The notes under the pieces are model-generated. The model did no database searches. It was not told where the DNA came from and was given only the letters and a program-made list of their open reading frames with translations. Below are positions 10,603 to 20,485 of a DNA stretch of 64,000 nt, piece by piece; position 1 is the first letter of the stretch; every line of letters starts with the position of its first letter. The stretch covers positions 595,041-659,040 of the forward strand of contig NC_016481.1 in NCBI RefSeq assembly GCF_000227115.2, given 5' to 3'. Both the position numbers and the translations under genes were made by a program. This DNA comes from Naumovozyma dairenensis CBS 421 (Eukaryota > Ascomycota > Saccharomycetes > Saccharomycetales > Saccharomycetaceae).

Positions 10603-11514
10603 TTAGACATCATCGAGTGCAACACATATGGCGCCTTTGTGATGCCCACCATATTGTCTCACAATTTCTCTTGTAGAAAGATCCCATAATCTAACATAAT
10701 GATCTGAGGATGCAGTCACCAAATATGCACTATCTGCACTGAATGCGCAATCCCACACCCATCGTTGATGACCTTCTAATGCACATTCTCTTTGGAATCC
10801 ATTTTCCACAGACCATATTCTTGCACTTTGATCGGCTGAACATGTAGCTAAATGTTTCACATCAGATGATAATAATACTCTTGTCACATATGTTTCATGA
10901 GCGCTAAATGTTTTCACTGGTTTCAAATTAGATGCATCTGTATGATTAGGCATTTCCCAAATATAACAATTACCTCTATCGTTTGCGGCAGCAAGCATAG
11001 AGCCATCACTTGCAATAGATAATGATTCCAAAGAAACGTCCTCCTCAGGGGTGATTTGATGAGTACATTGATTTTCACCTAGATCCCAAATTCTAATATT
11101 CCCATCTCTATCACAAGAGATTAGTTCACCTTGATTTGGATGTATCACGACTTCATTTACAGGAGCATTATGTTTATAGTTTCTAGGTACAGAGGGAGAT
11201 CTAACATCCCAAACTTTAATGGTACCATCTTCACTTGATGTTACCATCCATCTATTATCTTGTTGAAACGAAACAGACGTAACGTTCCCCTTATGACCTT
11301 CGAATGAACCTACTGGGTTTGGATTTGTAGTATTTATATCATACAATTTTACGTTTAAATGACCAGCTGCAGCTAATAATTTTTTATCGTTGGTGATTTG
11401 TAATCTATTCACTTGTGAATCTGAATGCTGAATAGTTCGCGAACATACTCCCGTTAGTGCTTCCCAAAATCTTATCGTATGGTCATATCCCGCTGAGACT
11501 AATAGTACTGACAT
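10603..11514 (-). CDS. LST8: TOR complex subunit Lst8
   Basis: Seven-bladed WD40 propeller that binds the Tor kinase domain in TORC1 and TORC2, acting at vacuolar/endosomal and plasma membranes. The 303 residues are almost entirely WD repeats: repeat ends such as GTIKVWD, GNIRIWD, QSARIWS and HYVRLWD recur at about 40-residue spacing, and the N-terminal YDHTIRFWEA is typical. The length equals S. cerevisiae Lst8 (303). It is divergent from SIS1, as YNL006W is from YNL007C. Confidence 0.98.
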   Translation of the reverse strand: MSVLLVSAGYDHTIRFWEALTGVCSRTIQHSDSQVNRLQITNDKKLLAAAGHLNVKLYDINTTNPNPVGSFEGHKGNVTSVSFQQDNRWMVTSSEDGTIKVWDVRSPSVPRNYKHNAPVNEVVIHPNQGELISCDRDGNIRIWDLGENQCTHQITPEEDVSLESLSIASDGSMLAAANDRGNCYIWEMPNHTDASNLKPVKTFSAHETYVTRVLLSSDVKHLATCSADQSARIWSVENGFQRECALEGHQRWVWDCAFSADSAYLVTASSDHYVRLWDLSTREIVRQYGGHHKGAICVALDDV

Positions 11515-11642
11515 AATAATAACCTCAATGCTTGTATTTTCTACTTGAATTTATATAAATGATGCAATAAAGTCCAATTGTTTATTCTTTACATATACAA
11601 AGGGTAAAAACCATGTCCTGTGTAAGAAACCAATGTTAAATC

Positions 11643-11665
11643 TTCTTGAAACTTCTAGAACCTTC
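11643..11665 (+). promoter_or_regulatory. Five-unit heat-shock element upstream of SIS1
   Basis: Five contiguous alternating 5-bp units (TTC-nn-GAA-nn-TTC-nn-GAA-nn-TTC) without a mismatch, 246 bp before the SIS1 ATG and 129 bp from the LST8 ATG in the shared 397-bp promoter. This is a perfect-type Hsf1 element. SIS1 is an Hsf1 target in S. cerevisiae, so SIS1 is the likely client. Confidence 0.9.
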
Positions 11666-11911
11666 TAAAGAAATTGGAAAACAGCGATCTTGAAAAAAAA
11701 TATTAATATTGAAAAACTTGGAAAAAACAACAAAAACTGGATTGACAGAAAGAAGAACAGAAACATTAAATACATTCATCTTCCTTGATATATAACAATA
11801 AATTTTTCAATTGCATAATATATATACGATTACATACATTTATTTGTTCAAAATCAAAAGGTATTTAAGAATCCCACACTCACTGATAGAAGACTAAGAA
11901 TCACAATATAA

Positions 11912-12934
11912 ATGGTCAAAGAAACAAAATTATATGATCTATTGGGTGTCAGCCCCTCAGCCAACGATCAAGAGATAAAGAAAGGTTACAGAAAAGCTGC
12001 ATTACAGTATCATCCAGATAAACCTACTGGTAACACAGAGAAATTCAAGCAAATTTCAGAAGCTTATGAAATTTTAAGTGATTCCAATAAGAGAGAAGTT
12101 TATGATCAATATGGTCTTGAAGCTGCTAGATCTGGTGGTCCATCATTTGGTGGTGCTGGTGGTGCAGGTGGGTTCCCTGGTGGAGCTCATTCATTCAGTA
12201 ATGATGATGCTTTTAATATCTTTTCACAATTCTTTAGCGGTGGTGATCCATTTGGTGGACACAGTGCTGGTGGATTTGGTGGTATGCCTGGTGGAATGGG
12301 CGGTATGGGCGGAATGCCAGGTGGTATGGGAGGTATGCCAAGTATGGGAGGTATGGGAGGTATGCCAGGTGGATTTAGATCTGCTACAGGAGCTTCACAA
12401 CGTCCTGAAGAAGAAGTTGTTACAGTTAATTTGCCCGTCAGTCTAGAGGACTTATTCACAGGTAAGAAGAAATCATTTAAAATTGGTAGAAAGGGACCAG
12501 GTGGGAGTCAAGAAAAAAAGCAAATTGATATACAATTAAAACGTGGTTGGAAAGCTGGTACTAAGATCACATATAAGAATGAAGGTGATTTCAACCCACG
12601 CACAGGAGGTAGAAAGACATTACAATTTGTTCTACAAGAAAAGGCACACCCACTATTTAAGAGAGATGGGGAAAATTTATTGTATACAGTACCATTAAGC
12701 TTCCAAGAGTCTTTATTAGGGTTTTCCAAGACAGTTCAAACCATTGATGGTAGATCATTATCATTATCTAGGACTCAACCGATCCAACCAACAGAAACTA
12801 CAACATATCCAGGGCAAGGTATGCCGAACCCTAAAAACCCTAACCAAAGAGGAGACTTAATCATAACATACAAGATTGATTACCCAATTTCATTATCAGA
12901 CGCTCAAAGGCAAGCCATCCAGCAAAACTTCTGA
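11912..12934 (+). CDS. SIS1: Type II J-domain co-chaperone Sis1
   Basis: Essential class B Hsp40 partner of cytosolic/nuclear Hsp70 (Ssa), acting in protein folding, translation initiation and prion propagation. J domain at residues 4-70 with the HPD motif at 34-36. A Gly/Phe stretch follows (about 72-120), then a Gly/Met stretch (about 120-155, [16 protein letters not shown] repeats), then the two-lobed substrate-binding C-terminal domain (about 165-325) and the dimerisation tail. No zinc finger, which separates it from Ydj1. Length 340 versus 352. The Gly/Met repeats produce long reading frames on other strands, which are shadows. Confidence 0.98.
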   Translation: MVKETKLYDLLGVSPSANDQEIKKGYRKAALQYHPDKPTGNTEKFKQISEAYEILSDSNKREVYDQYGLEAARSGGPSFGGAGGAGGFPGGAHSFSNDDAFNIFSQFFSGGDPFGGHSAGGFGGMPGGMGGMGGMPGGMGGMPSMGGMGGMPGGFRSATGASQRPEEEVVTVNLPVSLEDLFTGKKKSFKIGRKGPGGSQEKKQIDIQLKRGWKAGTKITYKNEGDFNPRTGGRKTLQFVLQEKAHPLFKRDGENLLYTVPLSFQESLLGFSKTVQTIDGRSLSLSRTQPIQPTETTTYPGQGMPNPKNPNQRGDLIITYKIDYPISLSDAQRQAIQQNF

Positions 12935-13608
12935 TTTTGAGAAGCATGTCCATGGACTATATATGTATAATATATAATATGTAATAACTAATGACAACTA
13001 CCGTGTGTATACTTATAGAATTCAACCACTACGAAATATTGTATTGTATTGTATTGTATTGTATTTTACCCTGAGTTTATAAATCGCGGCGCTACCACTG
13101 CAGGTTGTAACTTTTCCATTCCCACGGAAAGGCGCCCCGCCCACCGGCCCGTCCGTCCACCGCACCGCAACAAAACTCTTTCCTTATCGGGGAATTACAA
13201 ATTTTTTAGTAAAAACACAATAAACAGAGTTAACAATAATAATAGACGCTCCAGATATCGGAGCTTTCGTTCGTTCGAGGTGCTTAGCAAATACATGACA
13301 AATACATTTAATTATGAATACTTTACGTACTTACTACCACTACAGTTAGTAATGGCTGACATTATCATTCTATCTATGGTGGGGTTAGCTGTAAAGGGAA
13401 CAACAATATACTTCATAGCACACATATATAAAGAGATGAAATGAATCAACAATTCTTGAATCATTTGAAAAAATAATCTTCTTCTGGTCTCATCTCTAAT
13501 CTATATACTACTCAAACTTAAATACATCATCAAGCAGTAAGCTAATCATCAAAACTGTCCACCATATTCAATATACTCAAATCAAAAATTACTCAAACAA
13601 CAGCAACA
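12935..13608. other. Spacer between SIS1 and the pirin gene
   Basis: 674 bp. A 131-codon plus-strand frame (13049-13444) starts in a GTATT microsatellite, has an odd composition and shows no family resemblance, so I do not call it. A GC-rich patch (GGCGCCCCGCCCACCGG-like, about 13130-13160) may be a promoter element of the pirin gene. CACACATATATAAA near 13418 could supply a TATA box. Confidence 0.5.
13037..13065 (+). repeat. (GTATT)n microsatellite
   Basis: About five and a half tandem copies of the pentanucleotide TATTG/GTATT directly downstream of SIS1. Confidence 0.9.
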
Positions 13609-14544
13609 ATGTCGAAAGTTCCTCAAATTCGTTCAGTAGCCAAGAACTTCATTGCCATTGAACAAGAAGAAGGTGTCGGAGCCCACGTGAGAAGATCCAT
13701 TGGATCCATGAAACAAAGAAATTTCTCACCTTTCCTACTAATGGATCACTTCACAGTCTCACATCCAGCTGGGTTCCCAGATCATCCTCACCACGGCCAG
13801 GAAACTATCACATACGTTCTCAATGGTATGATTGCACATGAAGATTTCACTGGTTCAAAAGGTGTCCTAAGACCTGGTGATTTACAATTCATGACTGCTG
13901 GTAAAGCTATTATGCATTCTGAAATCCCAGTAAAAATGGAAAATGGTACCCCAGGAATTGGTATTCAATTATGGGTTGCGTTACCTATAGATTTGAAAAA
14001 TTCTGAACCAAGGTATAGAAATTTAAGAGGTGATAAAATTCCAATTATTAAACCAAATGAAAATCTAACTGTGAGAGTTATTAGTGGGAAATCTTATGGA
14101 ACTGAATCTGTTAAGGATTTAGCTTATACCCCAATCGACTACTATATATTTAATATGAATAAGAAGGGAGTGGAATTCTTCCAAGAAACACCTAGGAATT
14201 TCAATTTCTTCCTTTATATTACTAAGGGTGCCGTAGAGATAAATGGTGTAGTGTATCCAAAATATTCTACTGTTTTCTTTGATACTGATGGGGACTCTAT
14301 TAAGGGTAAATCTGCAGCTGATGAGGAAACTGAATTCGCCATTATTGGTGGATTAATCCTAGATCAACCAATTCTACAACATGGTCCATTCGTAGAAACT
14401 GATAGAGAAAGTTTATTACAAGTATTTAAGAACTACCAATATTGTATTAATGGGTTTGAAAGGGCTCGTGGTTGGAGATCTTCAATTGCTGACGGTATAT
14501 TAGAAAAGGATGTTCCAGCTTTTGAAAAATCATCAAAAGACTAA
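13609..14544 (+). CDS. Pirin-family bicupin protein
   Basis: Pirins are iron-binding double-cupin proteins, nuclear or cytosolic. Human pirin is a redox-dependent NF-kappaB co-regulator, and several members oxidise quercetin in vitro. The N-terminal cupin shows the family signature: FSPFLLMDHF, then GFPDHPHHGQETITY and MTAGKAIMHSEIP. The expected metal ligands are present (His59, His61, His103, Glu105 by alignment with the human protein from memory). The C-terminal cupin (about 180-295) is present, so the gene looks intact at 311 residues. I know of no orthologue in S. cerevisiae S288C. The gene sits between SIS1 and ALG6 at a synteny junction. Biological substrate in this yeast is unknown. 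Confidence 0.9.
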   Translation: MSKVPQIRSVAKNFIAIEQEEGVGAHVRRSIGSMKQRNFSPFLLMDHFTVSHPAGFPDHPHHGQETITYVLNGMIAHEDFTGSKGVLRPGDLQFMTAGKAIMHSEIPVKMENGTPGIGIQLWVALPIDLKNSEPRYRNLRGDKIPIIKPNENLTVRVISGKSYGTESVKDLAYTPIDYYIFNMNKKGVEFFQETPRNFNFFLYITKGAVEINGVVYPKYSTVFFDTDGDSIKGKSAADEETEFAIIGGLILDQPILQHGPFVETDRESLLQVFKNYQYCINGFERARGWRSSIADGILEKDVPAFEKSSKD

Positions 14545-14952
14545 TTCAACAGCCCACATTATATAGAAAAAGTTGAAACATTTCCTTAACATCTGCTATG
14601 TTTGCATTATAACAAGTTTTATATTCATATGATATTACACATATCTATATATGTATTTATTGGACTGCTCACTAAAATACATAAGATGACATCTTATTCT
14701 ACTATTCTTTATGTTCATATATAATTTTCTGTATATAATTTACATACCAAAAAAACAGTATGTGTCGCGTCAGTAAGATATTTTCTCGACATGAAAACAT
14801 GTAAAAGCTGTATAGGGAACACGACAACCTTTATAGTCAAGCACAAGCTGAATTCTTCAACTTTGAGAAGCAAACTACATAACAAGTAACCTGAAACAAT
14901 CAGACGGCAGTGAAAAAACCAATTCTTTCTTAGACTTTGGTAAAAAAAAACA
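14545..14952. other. Spacer between pirin gene and ALG6
   Basis: 408 bp holding the pirin 3' end (TATATA-rich, 14640-14740) and the ALG6 promoter. No gene or strong motif was recognised. Confidence 0.6.
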
Positions 14953-16695
14953 ATGGTACCAAAGAAAAAGACTTTAATGAAAAATGGGTCAACCTCCACA
15001 GTTACCTCTTCTTCAAGCCAGAAAAGTAAGGTAGAAGACACAAAGAAATCGAAAAAGATGAATAACAATCAACCTCTGGAAACAGAAACTTCCAAAGAAT
15101 CATTTTATGCATCACCATTATATGATTTCCTATATCCATTCAGGCCAGCAGGAAGTCAATGGATGACAGAATACATTATAGTCCTATTTGCCATCATAAT
15201 TAGATGTGCTGTTGGGTTAGGACCATATTCTGGTTTCAATACACCCCCAATGTTTGGAGATTTTGAAGCTCAAAGACATTGGATGGAAATAACTCAATAT
15301 CTTCCAATAAGTCAGTGGTATTGGTTCGATTTGCAATATTGGGGGTTAGATTATCCACCATTAACAGCTTTCCATTCCTATTTATGTGGTAAAATTGGTT
15401 CATTTTTCCAACCAAATTGGTTTACTTTGGGCGATTCAAGAGGTTATGAAGGGCAAGACTTGAAAACGTTCATGCGATTGACCGTACTGGCGAGTGAATC
15501 TCTCTGTTATATCCCGGCAGTAGTTTATTTCACTAAATGGTTGGGTAAACGTAGAAACCAATCTCCAATTGGACAATTTATTGCCGTGGCAGCAATTTTA
15601 TTCCAACCCTCCCTGATATTAATTGATCATGGTCATTTCCAATTTAACTCAGTGATGTTAGGTTTGACCGTTTACACTTTGAATAACTTGCTGGATGAAT
15701 TCTATGCATTCGCCGCAGTATGCTTTGTTTTGTCAATATGTTTCAAACAAATGGCTTTGTATTATTCTCCAATCTTTTTCGCTTATCTGTTAAGTAAATC
15801 GTTGTTCCACCCAAGATTATTCAACATTCCAAGATTTGCAGCAATTTCTTTTGCAACCATATGTACATTTGCATCCATGTTTGGCCCGATTTATTTCTTT
15901 GGAGGTGAAAATGGTGGTATAACCAATTTATTACAATCTATTAAAAGAATCTTCCCCTTCGCAAGAGGTATATTTGAAGATAAAGTGGCAAATTTTTGGT
16001 GCGTCACTAATGTCATTTTCAAATATAAAGCTAATTTTACTCAAGAACAATTACAACTGTATTCATTAATCTTAACAATTATTGCATTTCTACCTGCCAT
16101 GCTTGTTATACTATTATATCCAAGAAAATATTTATTGTTGTACGCATTAAGTGCCTGTTCCATGTCCTTTTATTTATTCAGTTTTCAAGTTCATGAAAAG
16201 ACAATTTTAATGCCATTATTACCCATAACATTACTATATACATCCACAGATAGAAACGTCTTATCAAGGGTTAGTTGGATGAATAATATTGGGTTGTTTA
16301 CACTTTGGCCACTTTTAAAAAAAGATGGACTGTCTTTACAATATTGGGTTTGCTTAATCTTGAGTAATTGGTTAATTGGGAATTTCAGTTTCATTACCCC
16401 AAGATTCTTGCCAAAGGTTTTGACTCCCGGTCCATCTATAATCCAATTAGGCGAAAATTATCGTCGTCCAACACTATTACCATCAAATTGGATTTGGAAA
16501 GTTATTATAGTATTATCATATGTTATGATGGGAGTAATTCACTTTGTCGATTATTTCATTGAACCACCAAGTGCGTACCCTGATTTGTGGGTCATTTTGA
16601 ATTGTACTCTTGGATTCGGCTGCTTTGTATTATTCTGGTTATGGAATTATTATAAATTATTTTCAATGACAAAGAAAAACATACATCAATTGTAA
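14953..16695 (+). CDS. ALG6: ER alpha-1,3-glucosyltransferase Alg6
   Basis: Adds the first glucose, from dolichyl-phosphate glucose, to the Man9GlcNAc2-PP-dolichol precursor in the ER lumen for N-glycosylation (GT57 family). A Ser/Lys-rich cytosolic N-terminus of about 70 residues precedes many hydrophobic spans. Family motifs are seen: GDFEAQRHWMEIT with the acidic pair, YWGLDYPPLTAFHSYL and FSFQVHEKTILMPLLP. Length 580 versus 544 in S. cerevisiae; the extra length lies partly in the N-terminus. Convergent with PHO80 at only 163 bp. In S. cerevisiae RRP6 and CEN15 lie between ALG6 and PHO80. Confidence 0.96.
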   Translation: MVPKKKTLMKNGSTSTVTSSSSQKSKVEDTKKSKKMNNNQPLETETSKESFYASPLYDFLYPFRPAGSQWMTEYIIVLFAIIIRCAVGLGPYSGFNTPPMFGDFEAQRHWMEITQYLPISQWYWFDLQYWGLDYPPLTAFHSYLCGKIGSFFQPNWFTLGDSRGYEGQDLKTFMRLTVLASESLCYIPAVVYFTKWLGKRRNQSPIGQFIAVAAILFQPSLILIDHGHFQFNSVMLGLTVYTLNNLLDEFYAFAAVCFVLSICFKQMALYYSPIFFAYLLSKSLFHPRLFNIPRFAAISFATICTFASMFGPIYFFGGENGGITNLLQSIKRIFPFARGIFEDKVANFWCVTNVIFKYKANFTQEQLQLYSLILTIIAFLPAMLVILLYPRKYLLLYALSACSMSFYLFSFQVHEKTILMPLLPITLLYTSTDRNVLSRVSWMNNIGLFTLWPLLKKDGLSLQYWVCLILSNWLIGNFSFITPRFLPKVLTPGPSIIQLGENYRRPTLLPSNWIWKVIIVLSYVMMGVIHFVDYFIEPPSAYPDLWVILNCTLGFGCFVLFWLWNYYKLFSMTKKNIHQL

Positions 16696-16774
16696 TCAAA
16701 ATGGAAACGTACACTATTGTTTTTTTTATAAATGCGATATTTCCTCAAAAATGTAATGAATAAGTAAATAAATA

Positions 16775-16847
16775 ATAGAAGAGAATATATATATATATTT
16801 TTATGAAACATAAAAACGATTGTTCTTTATAGAAGAGAATATATATA
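16775..16847 (+). repeat. 19-bp direct repeat pair
   Basis: ATAGAAGAGAATATATATA occurs at 16775-16793 and again at 16829-16847, 54 bp apart, in the short ALG6-PHO80 convergent spacer. Confidence 0.85.
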
Positions 16848-16858
16848 CGTAAATATTA

Positions 16859-18142
16859 CTACGATTCACTTCCACTTAAACGCCGCTTCTTTGAAGTTAA
16901 CGCAGATAAAGTCCTACTTTCTTGTGTAAGCATAAGGGGGGTGTATGCTACTGTTGGGGACAAAGCTTTATGCTGAGATTTCATTCTATGTTCGGAATTA
17001 TTGCCAGATATCGTAGTAGTATTATTTTGTACATTGTCAACGGCGCTGCTCTCTTTTTGAATATTACTACCAAGATTCGGCTGATCACCATAGGACGAAT
17101 TTGACATGGAGTCGTTTGAAATTGTCGAGCTTAAGGCAAAGGTAACAGCGTTGCTTCGTTCTCCTATAGAATCATTATTGTTATCGTAGTTACTTTCTCC
17201 AACACTAGTCAATTGCGGTGGTGGATTTGGTTTTGGCAGAGGTGTCGCTGCGGCAGATTCGATAGATGATGCAGATGATATCCTGCGTGGTCTCATAAGG
17301 AAATAATCGACAGTGACAGCATCAGGAGAAGGTGATATTGGTCTTTGCACACCTATAATGTCAATTATTCGTCGATAGTACATATGTAGGACATTATAAC
17401 CTGAATGTGGTAATTGTCTGTATGAAAAGGAAGTACCAGATTCTTTTATTTGTCCATCGTTTAATGCAAATGTATCGAAATGATATTCCATGGAACACAA
17501 GTCAGTGTTTTTATCTCGAGGTAATACTCTATATTTAATTAATTTTAAAAAATATGCTTCCAACATTAATAATTCGTTTGGTTGCACACCACCGTATTTT
17601 GCGTAATGAGTAATGGAAAGACATGAATCACATAAACTTTTACTTGCCACGATGACAGCAGTTAATATAAATCTATGAGCGGTTAACGAATTGAATGAGA
17701 ACGATGGGAAGACTGCACTTAATAGGTCGATATAATAAACTGCCGTTAAAAGGACTGAAGGTTGTAAGATACAAAATTTAGTCAACCGGAGTAAATAATT
17801 CCCGATTGATATTCCTGGGATGACCCTTGAATGGAATCTTGTAGCATAATTAGACGGCAGATTATTATCATTCGCTTTTGTATCATTGATTTTAATTAGT
17901 GTGACTAACATTCTTGAAATCAAAACCACCAAATCTCTTCTTGGGCATTCCATAAATTTTATAGGCAATGTGATCTTTACATGTTTGGGATTTTCTGCGT
18001 CTGTTATCACATTGGGCGTGGAATGAGATTGTGTACTAGGAGTATCAGAAGAAGTATTTGATGTTTTGTTTACATTTATATTAGAGTCTTGACAAATATT
18101 ATTGTCAGGTTTGCTTTCATCTCTATAAGATGATCCTTGCAT
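16859..18142 (-). CDS. PHO80: Cyclin Pho80 with long C-terminal tail
   Basis: Cyclin partner of the Pho85 kinase; the complex phosphorylates Pho4 to keep PHO genes off when phosphate is plentiful. A Ser/Thr/Asn-rich N-terminus of about 50 residues precedes the Pho80-type cyclin box (about 58-215: MECPRRDLVVLISRML, SIGNYLLRLTKFC, FILTAVIVASKSLCDSC). The tail after about residue 250 is rich in Ser, Asn, Thr and Pro and makes the protein 427 residues, against 293 in S. cerevisiae. The tail is low complexity, with several SP/TP sites. Adjacent PFA4 and SIN3 match the YOL001-YOL004 order, but the other flank (ALG6) is inverted relative to S. cerevisiae. Confidence 0.93.
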   Translation of the reverse strand: MQGSSYRDESKPDNNICQDSNINVNKTSNTSSDTPSTQSHSTPNVITDAENPKHVKITLPIKFMECPRRDLVVLISRMLVTLIKINDTKANDNNLPSNYATRFHSRVIPGISIGNYLLRLTKFCILQPSVLLTAVYYIDLLSAVFPSFSFNSLTAHRFILTAVIVASKSLCDSCLSITHYAKYGGVQPNELLMLEAYFLKLIKYRVLPRDKNTDLCSMEYHFDTFALNDGQIKESGTSFSYRQLPHSGYNVLHMYYRRIIDIIGVQRPISPSPDAVTVDYFLMRPRRISSASSIESAAATPLPKPNPPPQLTSVGESNYDNNNDSIGERSNAVTFALSSTISNDSMSNSSYGDQPNLGSNIQKESSAVDNVQNNTTTISGNNSEHRMKSQHKALSPTVAYTPLMLTQESRTLSALTSKKRRLSGSES

Positions 18143-18638
18143 TTCATGAATATTTCTTAAACTTGATGTTCTATTGGAATCAATGGTATATCTGGTGATT
18201 ATATTTGTATATGTCTTAAATCATCACCACGTTTGCTTCCCCGTTGTACTTTTTCAATATAATTAAATAAAACTATTAGGCGACAGAATTCAATAAGAAT
18301 GGGACTGGTCGATGGAATAAGTCCTAGACAAGAGATTGAGAATATCACTATTAGATGGTTCACTGACCCGAAGAGTTCACAATTTTTGTTTGTTTGTAAC
18401 CAACCTTCGGTGGATTCACTAAGCTTAAGAAAGTTCTGTGTACTAAAATTTCAAAATGGAAAACAAAAAAGCAAAAGTTACAAAAACTGACTACAAAACT
18501 GAGTATATTATGTATATTGGTGAAGAGTTAAGTAATCAATAGTAGAGAATACTTTTAGATTAAGTTCTTTGGTATTATGGACGAATTCAAAGATACTAAT
18601 AATAATAATTTTAACGAGAAGCTAAAATTAAAAAAATT
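18143..18638. other. PHO80 promoter region up to tRNA-Thr
   Basis: 496 bp. Contains a 63-codon frame (18299-18490, plus) with no recognised similarity. IZH2, which lies between PHO80 and PFA4 in S. cerevisiae, is absent. No LTR was seen next to the tRNA gene. Confidence 0.5.
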
Positions 18639-18711
18639 AGCTTCCAATCGGATTTGAACCGATGATCTCCACATTACTAGTGTGGCGCCTTACCAACTTG
18701 GCCATAGAAGC
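18639..18711 (-). tRNA. tRNA-Thr(AGU), anticodon AGT (I34)
   Basis: Intron-less 73-nt tRNA on the minus strand. Acceptor GCTTCTA pairs with TGGAAGC. The A box is TGGCCAAGTTGG, the anticodon loop CTAGTAA with AGT closed by CCACA/TGTGG, and the T arm GGTTCAAATCC. It matches the S. cerevisiae threonine tRNA as I remember it, except for the discriminator base: here it is T (plus-strand A at 18639), where S. cerevisiae has A. A T7 run just downstream on the minus strand is a good Pol III terminator. Confidence 0.97.
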
Positions 18712-19060
18712 TGATTTTCGTGTTTTTCAGAGGATATATTTTAGATCTTTATGTCCAATCATAAAGTTTCTGTTAATTACATTAAATTTACTTCAAAACC
18801 AAATAAAACTTAAAAACTATCACCTGTTACCTTGCTTCTAGTAGATTAATAGTGAACATATGTTCCTCTAAGCTGCTATCCTCTCTCTGATCTTTAGAAT
18901 TTAATTATATTTTTTAAGAGCAAAGTCGCTAACAAAAAAAATTCAAATAGGCTTAAAGAGAAGGTAAGATAAGTTTTGTCCTAATTTCCTCGATACAATA
19001 TCTAGATGAGGCAAAAAAACAGTTCGAAGAATAAGTGATTGGTATATCCATAATACATAG
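18712..19060. other. Spacer between tRNA-Thr and PFA4
   Basis: 349 bp holding the upstream flank of the tRNA gene and the PFA4 promoter. No further gene or LTR was recognised. Confidence 0.6.
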
Positions 19061-20230
19061 ATGGCTATAAAATTGAAATATCCATGGTTAGGGGTTGCCA
19101 TTCCCTCTTTTATTATTTCGTTTATTGGTTATAATTCACATTATTTCATACTTTCGAATTTTTTATCCATAAAGAAACAAATATGGTTCCAATTTAGTCT
19201 TTCTATGATTTGGGTATCATACCTATTAGCAATCTTCACGAATCCAGGTAAACCTCCCAAGAACTGTAAACCAATTGATTTTAATGATCAAAGGAAATGG
19301 AACACGCATTGTAAAAAATGTAATAATTATAAGCCTGAAAGGTCACATCATTGTAAGACGTGCAACCAATGTGTTCTCATGATGGATCATCATTGTCCCT
19401 GGACTATGAATTGTGTCGGGTATAAGAACTTCCCACATTTTATTAGATTTTTAATGTGGATAATTATTACTACTGGGTTTTTATTAGTACACTTATTGAA
19501 AAGAACAATGACCATGTGGAATTTAAGACATTTACCGAGTTATATATTTGATAGAAATGAAATCATCTTTTTGACAATTTTAATTCCAATGGACGCATTC
19601 ATCTTGTTGACTATTTCTTTATTGTTCATTAGGTGTTTTAATAATCAAATAGTTAGAGGGATGACACAGATTGAATTTTGGGAATTGGAAAGATTAGAAA
19701 ATTTATTCTACAATAAAAAGTTATTACCAATGATAATAGCCACTCTTTGGGAAGTTTATCCAAATGAACGTACAAAGGTAGCAGATAATTATGCTGATGA
19801 TCTATTATCAAGAAGGAAAAAAGTAAGGTTTGAAAATATAGTTAACTTCCCATATGATATCGATATATGGACAAATATGAATACAGTAATGGGTAGCGCT
19901 TTCAATTGGATATGGATATTTGGTGTACCTGATAGAAACGGGCTCAAATTCGAAAAGAATGAAATTTCTCTGTATGAACCAGGATCTTCAGTCGAGGATC
20001 TTCTGTTATCTCTACCTTGGCCGCCTGACAAAGGAAGGAATTTTATTTCTAATAAAGATACCTCCGTAGAATCACTAGTATATGACGGTGAACAGGTAGT
20101 TAGAAACAGAGCCTCCAATGATACGAACATCTCGACGATAAATAAGGATATTTCAAGAGAAGAATGGAATAATGATTGGGGTGAAAGTTTAGTTGATTTC
20201 GGAGTAGATATAGAAGCAGAAGTTGAATAA
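19061..20230 (+). CDS. PFA4: DHHC palmitoyltransferase Pfa4
   Basis: ER protein S-acyltransferase; in S. cerevisiae it palmitoylates Chs3 and amino-acid permeases. Two N-terminal membrane spans (about 8-30 and 42-60) are followed by the Cys-rich domain (about 78-128: [22 protein letters not shown]) with the catalytic DHHC in [13 protein letters not shown] near residue 108. Two more spans follow (about 130-150 and 175-200). The TTXE-like motif region and a soluble tail complete the 389 residues (S. cerevisiae 378). Position next to PHO80 and SIN3 matches YOL003C. Confidence 0.96.
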   Translation: MAIKLKYPWLGVAIPSFIISFIGYNSHYFILSNFLSIKKQIWFQFSLSMIWVSYLLAIFTNPGKPPKNCKPIDFNDQRKWNTHCKKCNNYKPERSHHCKTCNQCVLMMDHHCPWTMNCVGYKNFPHFIRFLMWIIITTGFLLVHLLKRTMTMWNLRHLPSYIFDRNEIIFLTILIPMDAFILLTISLLFIRCFNNQIVRGMTQIEFWELERLENLFYNKKLLPMIIATLWEVYPNERTKVADNYADDLLSRRKKVRFENIVNFPYDIDIWTNMNTVMGSAFNWIWIFGVPDRNGLKFEKNEISLYEPGSSVEDLLLSLPWPPDKGRNFISNKDTSVESLVYDGEQVVRNRASNDTNISTINKDISREEWNNDWGESLVDFGVDIEAEVE

Positions 20231-20485
20231 ATATATAGACCTATATACATGAATAATATGGATCCCATAGACCAATACCTTTCGATGCATTGTTTTCGGC
20301 GTTAAAAGTAGCATGTTTATAAGCGTTTTAAAAAGAACAACTGAGACATTACTTTGTAAACAGATACTATATCACACATTATATAAATAAAAAAGATTAG
20401 AGGGTCATCTCCTCTTATATAGAACTAATATAACAAAAAACATCCTGATATGATCCGCAACATGGTATTTATGGTTTGATTTATT

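Noticed and set aside
12078..12459. Long hydrophobic frames overlapping SIS1 on both strands
   Set aside because: Generated by the Gly/Met repeat codons of SIS1; the J-protein frame is clearly the real one.
13049..13444. 131-codon plus-strand frame
   Set aside because: Starts inside a GTATT microsatellite, crosses the likely pirin promoter, and has no family resemblance.
18712..19060. Possible Ty LTR beside tRNA-Thr
   Set aside because: No TGTTG...CAACA ends, no target-site duplication and no second copy in the window.
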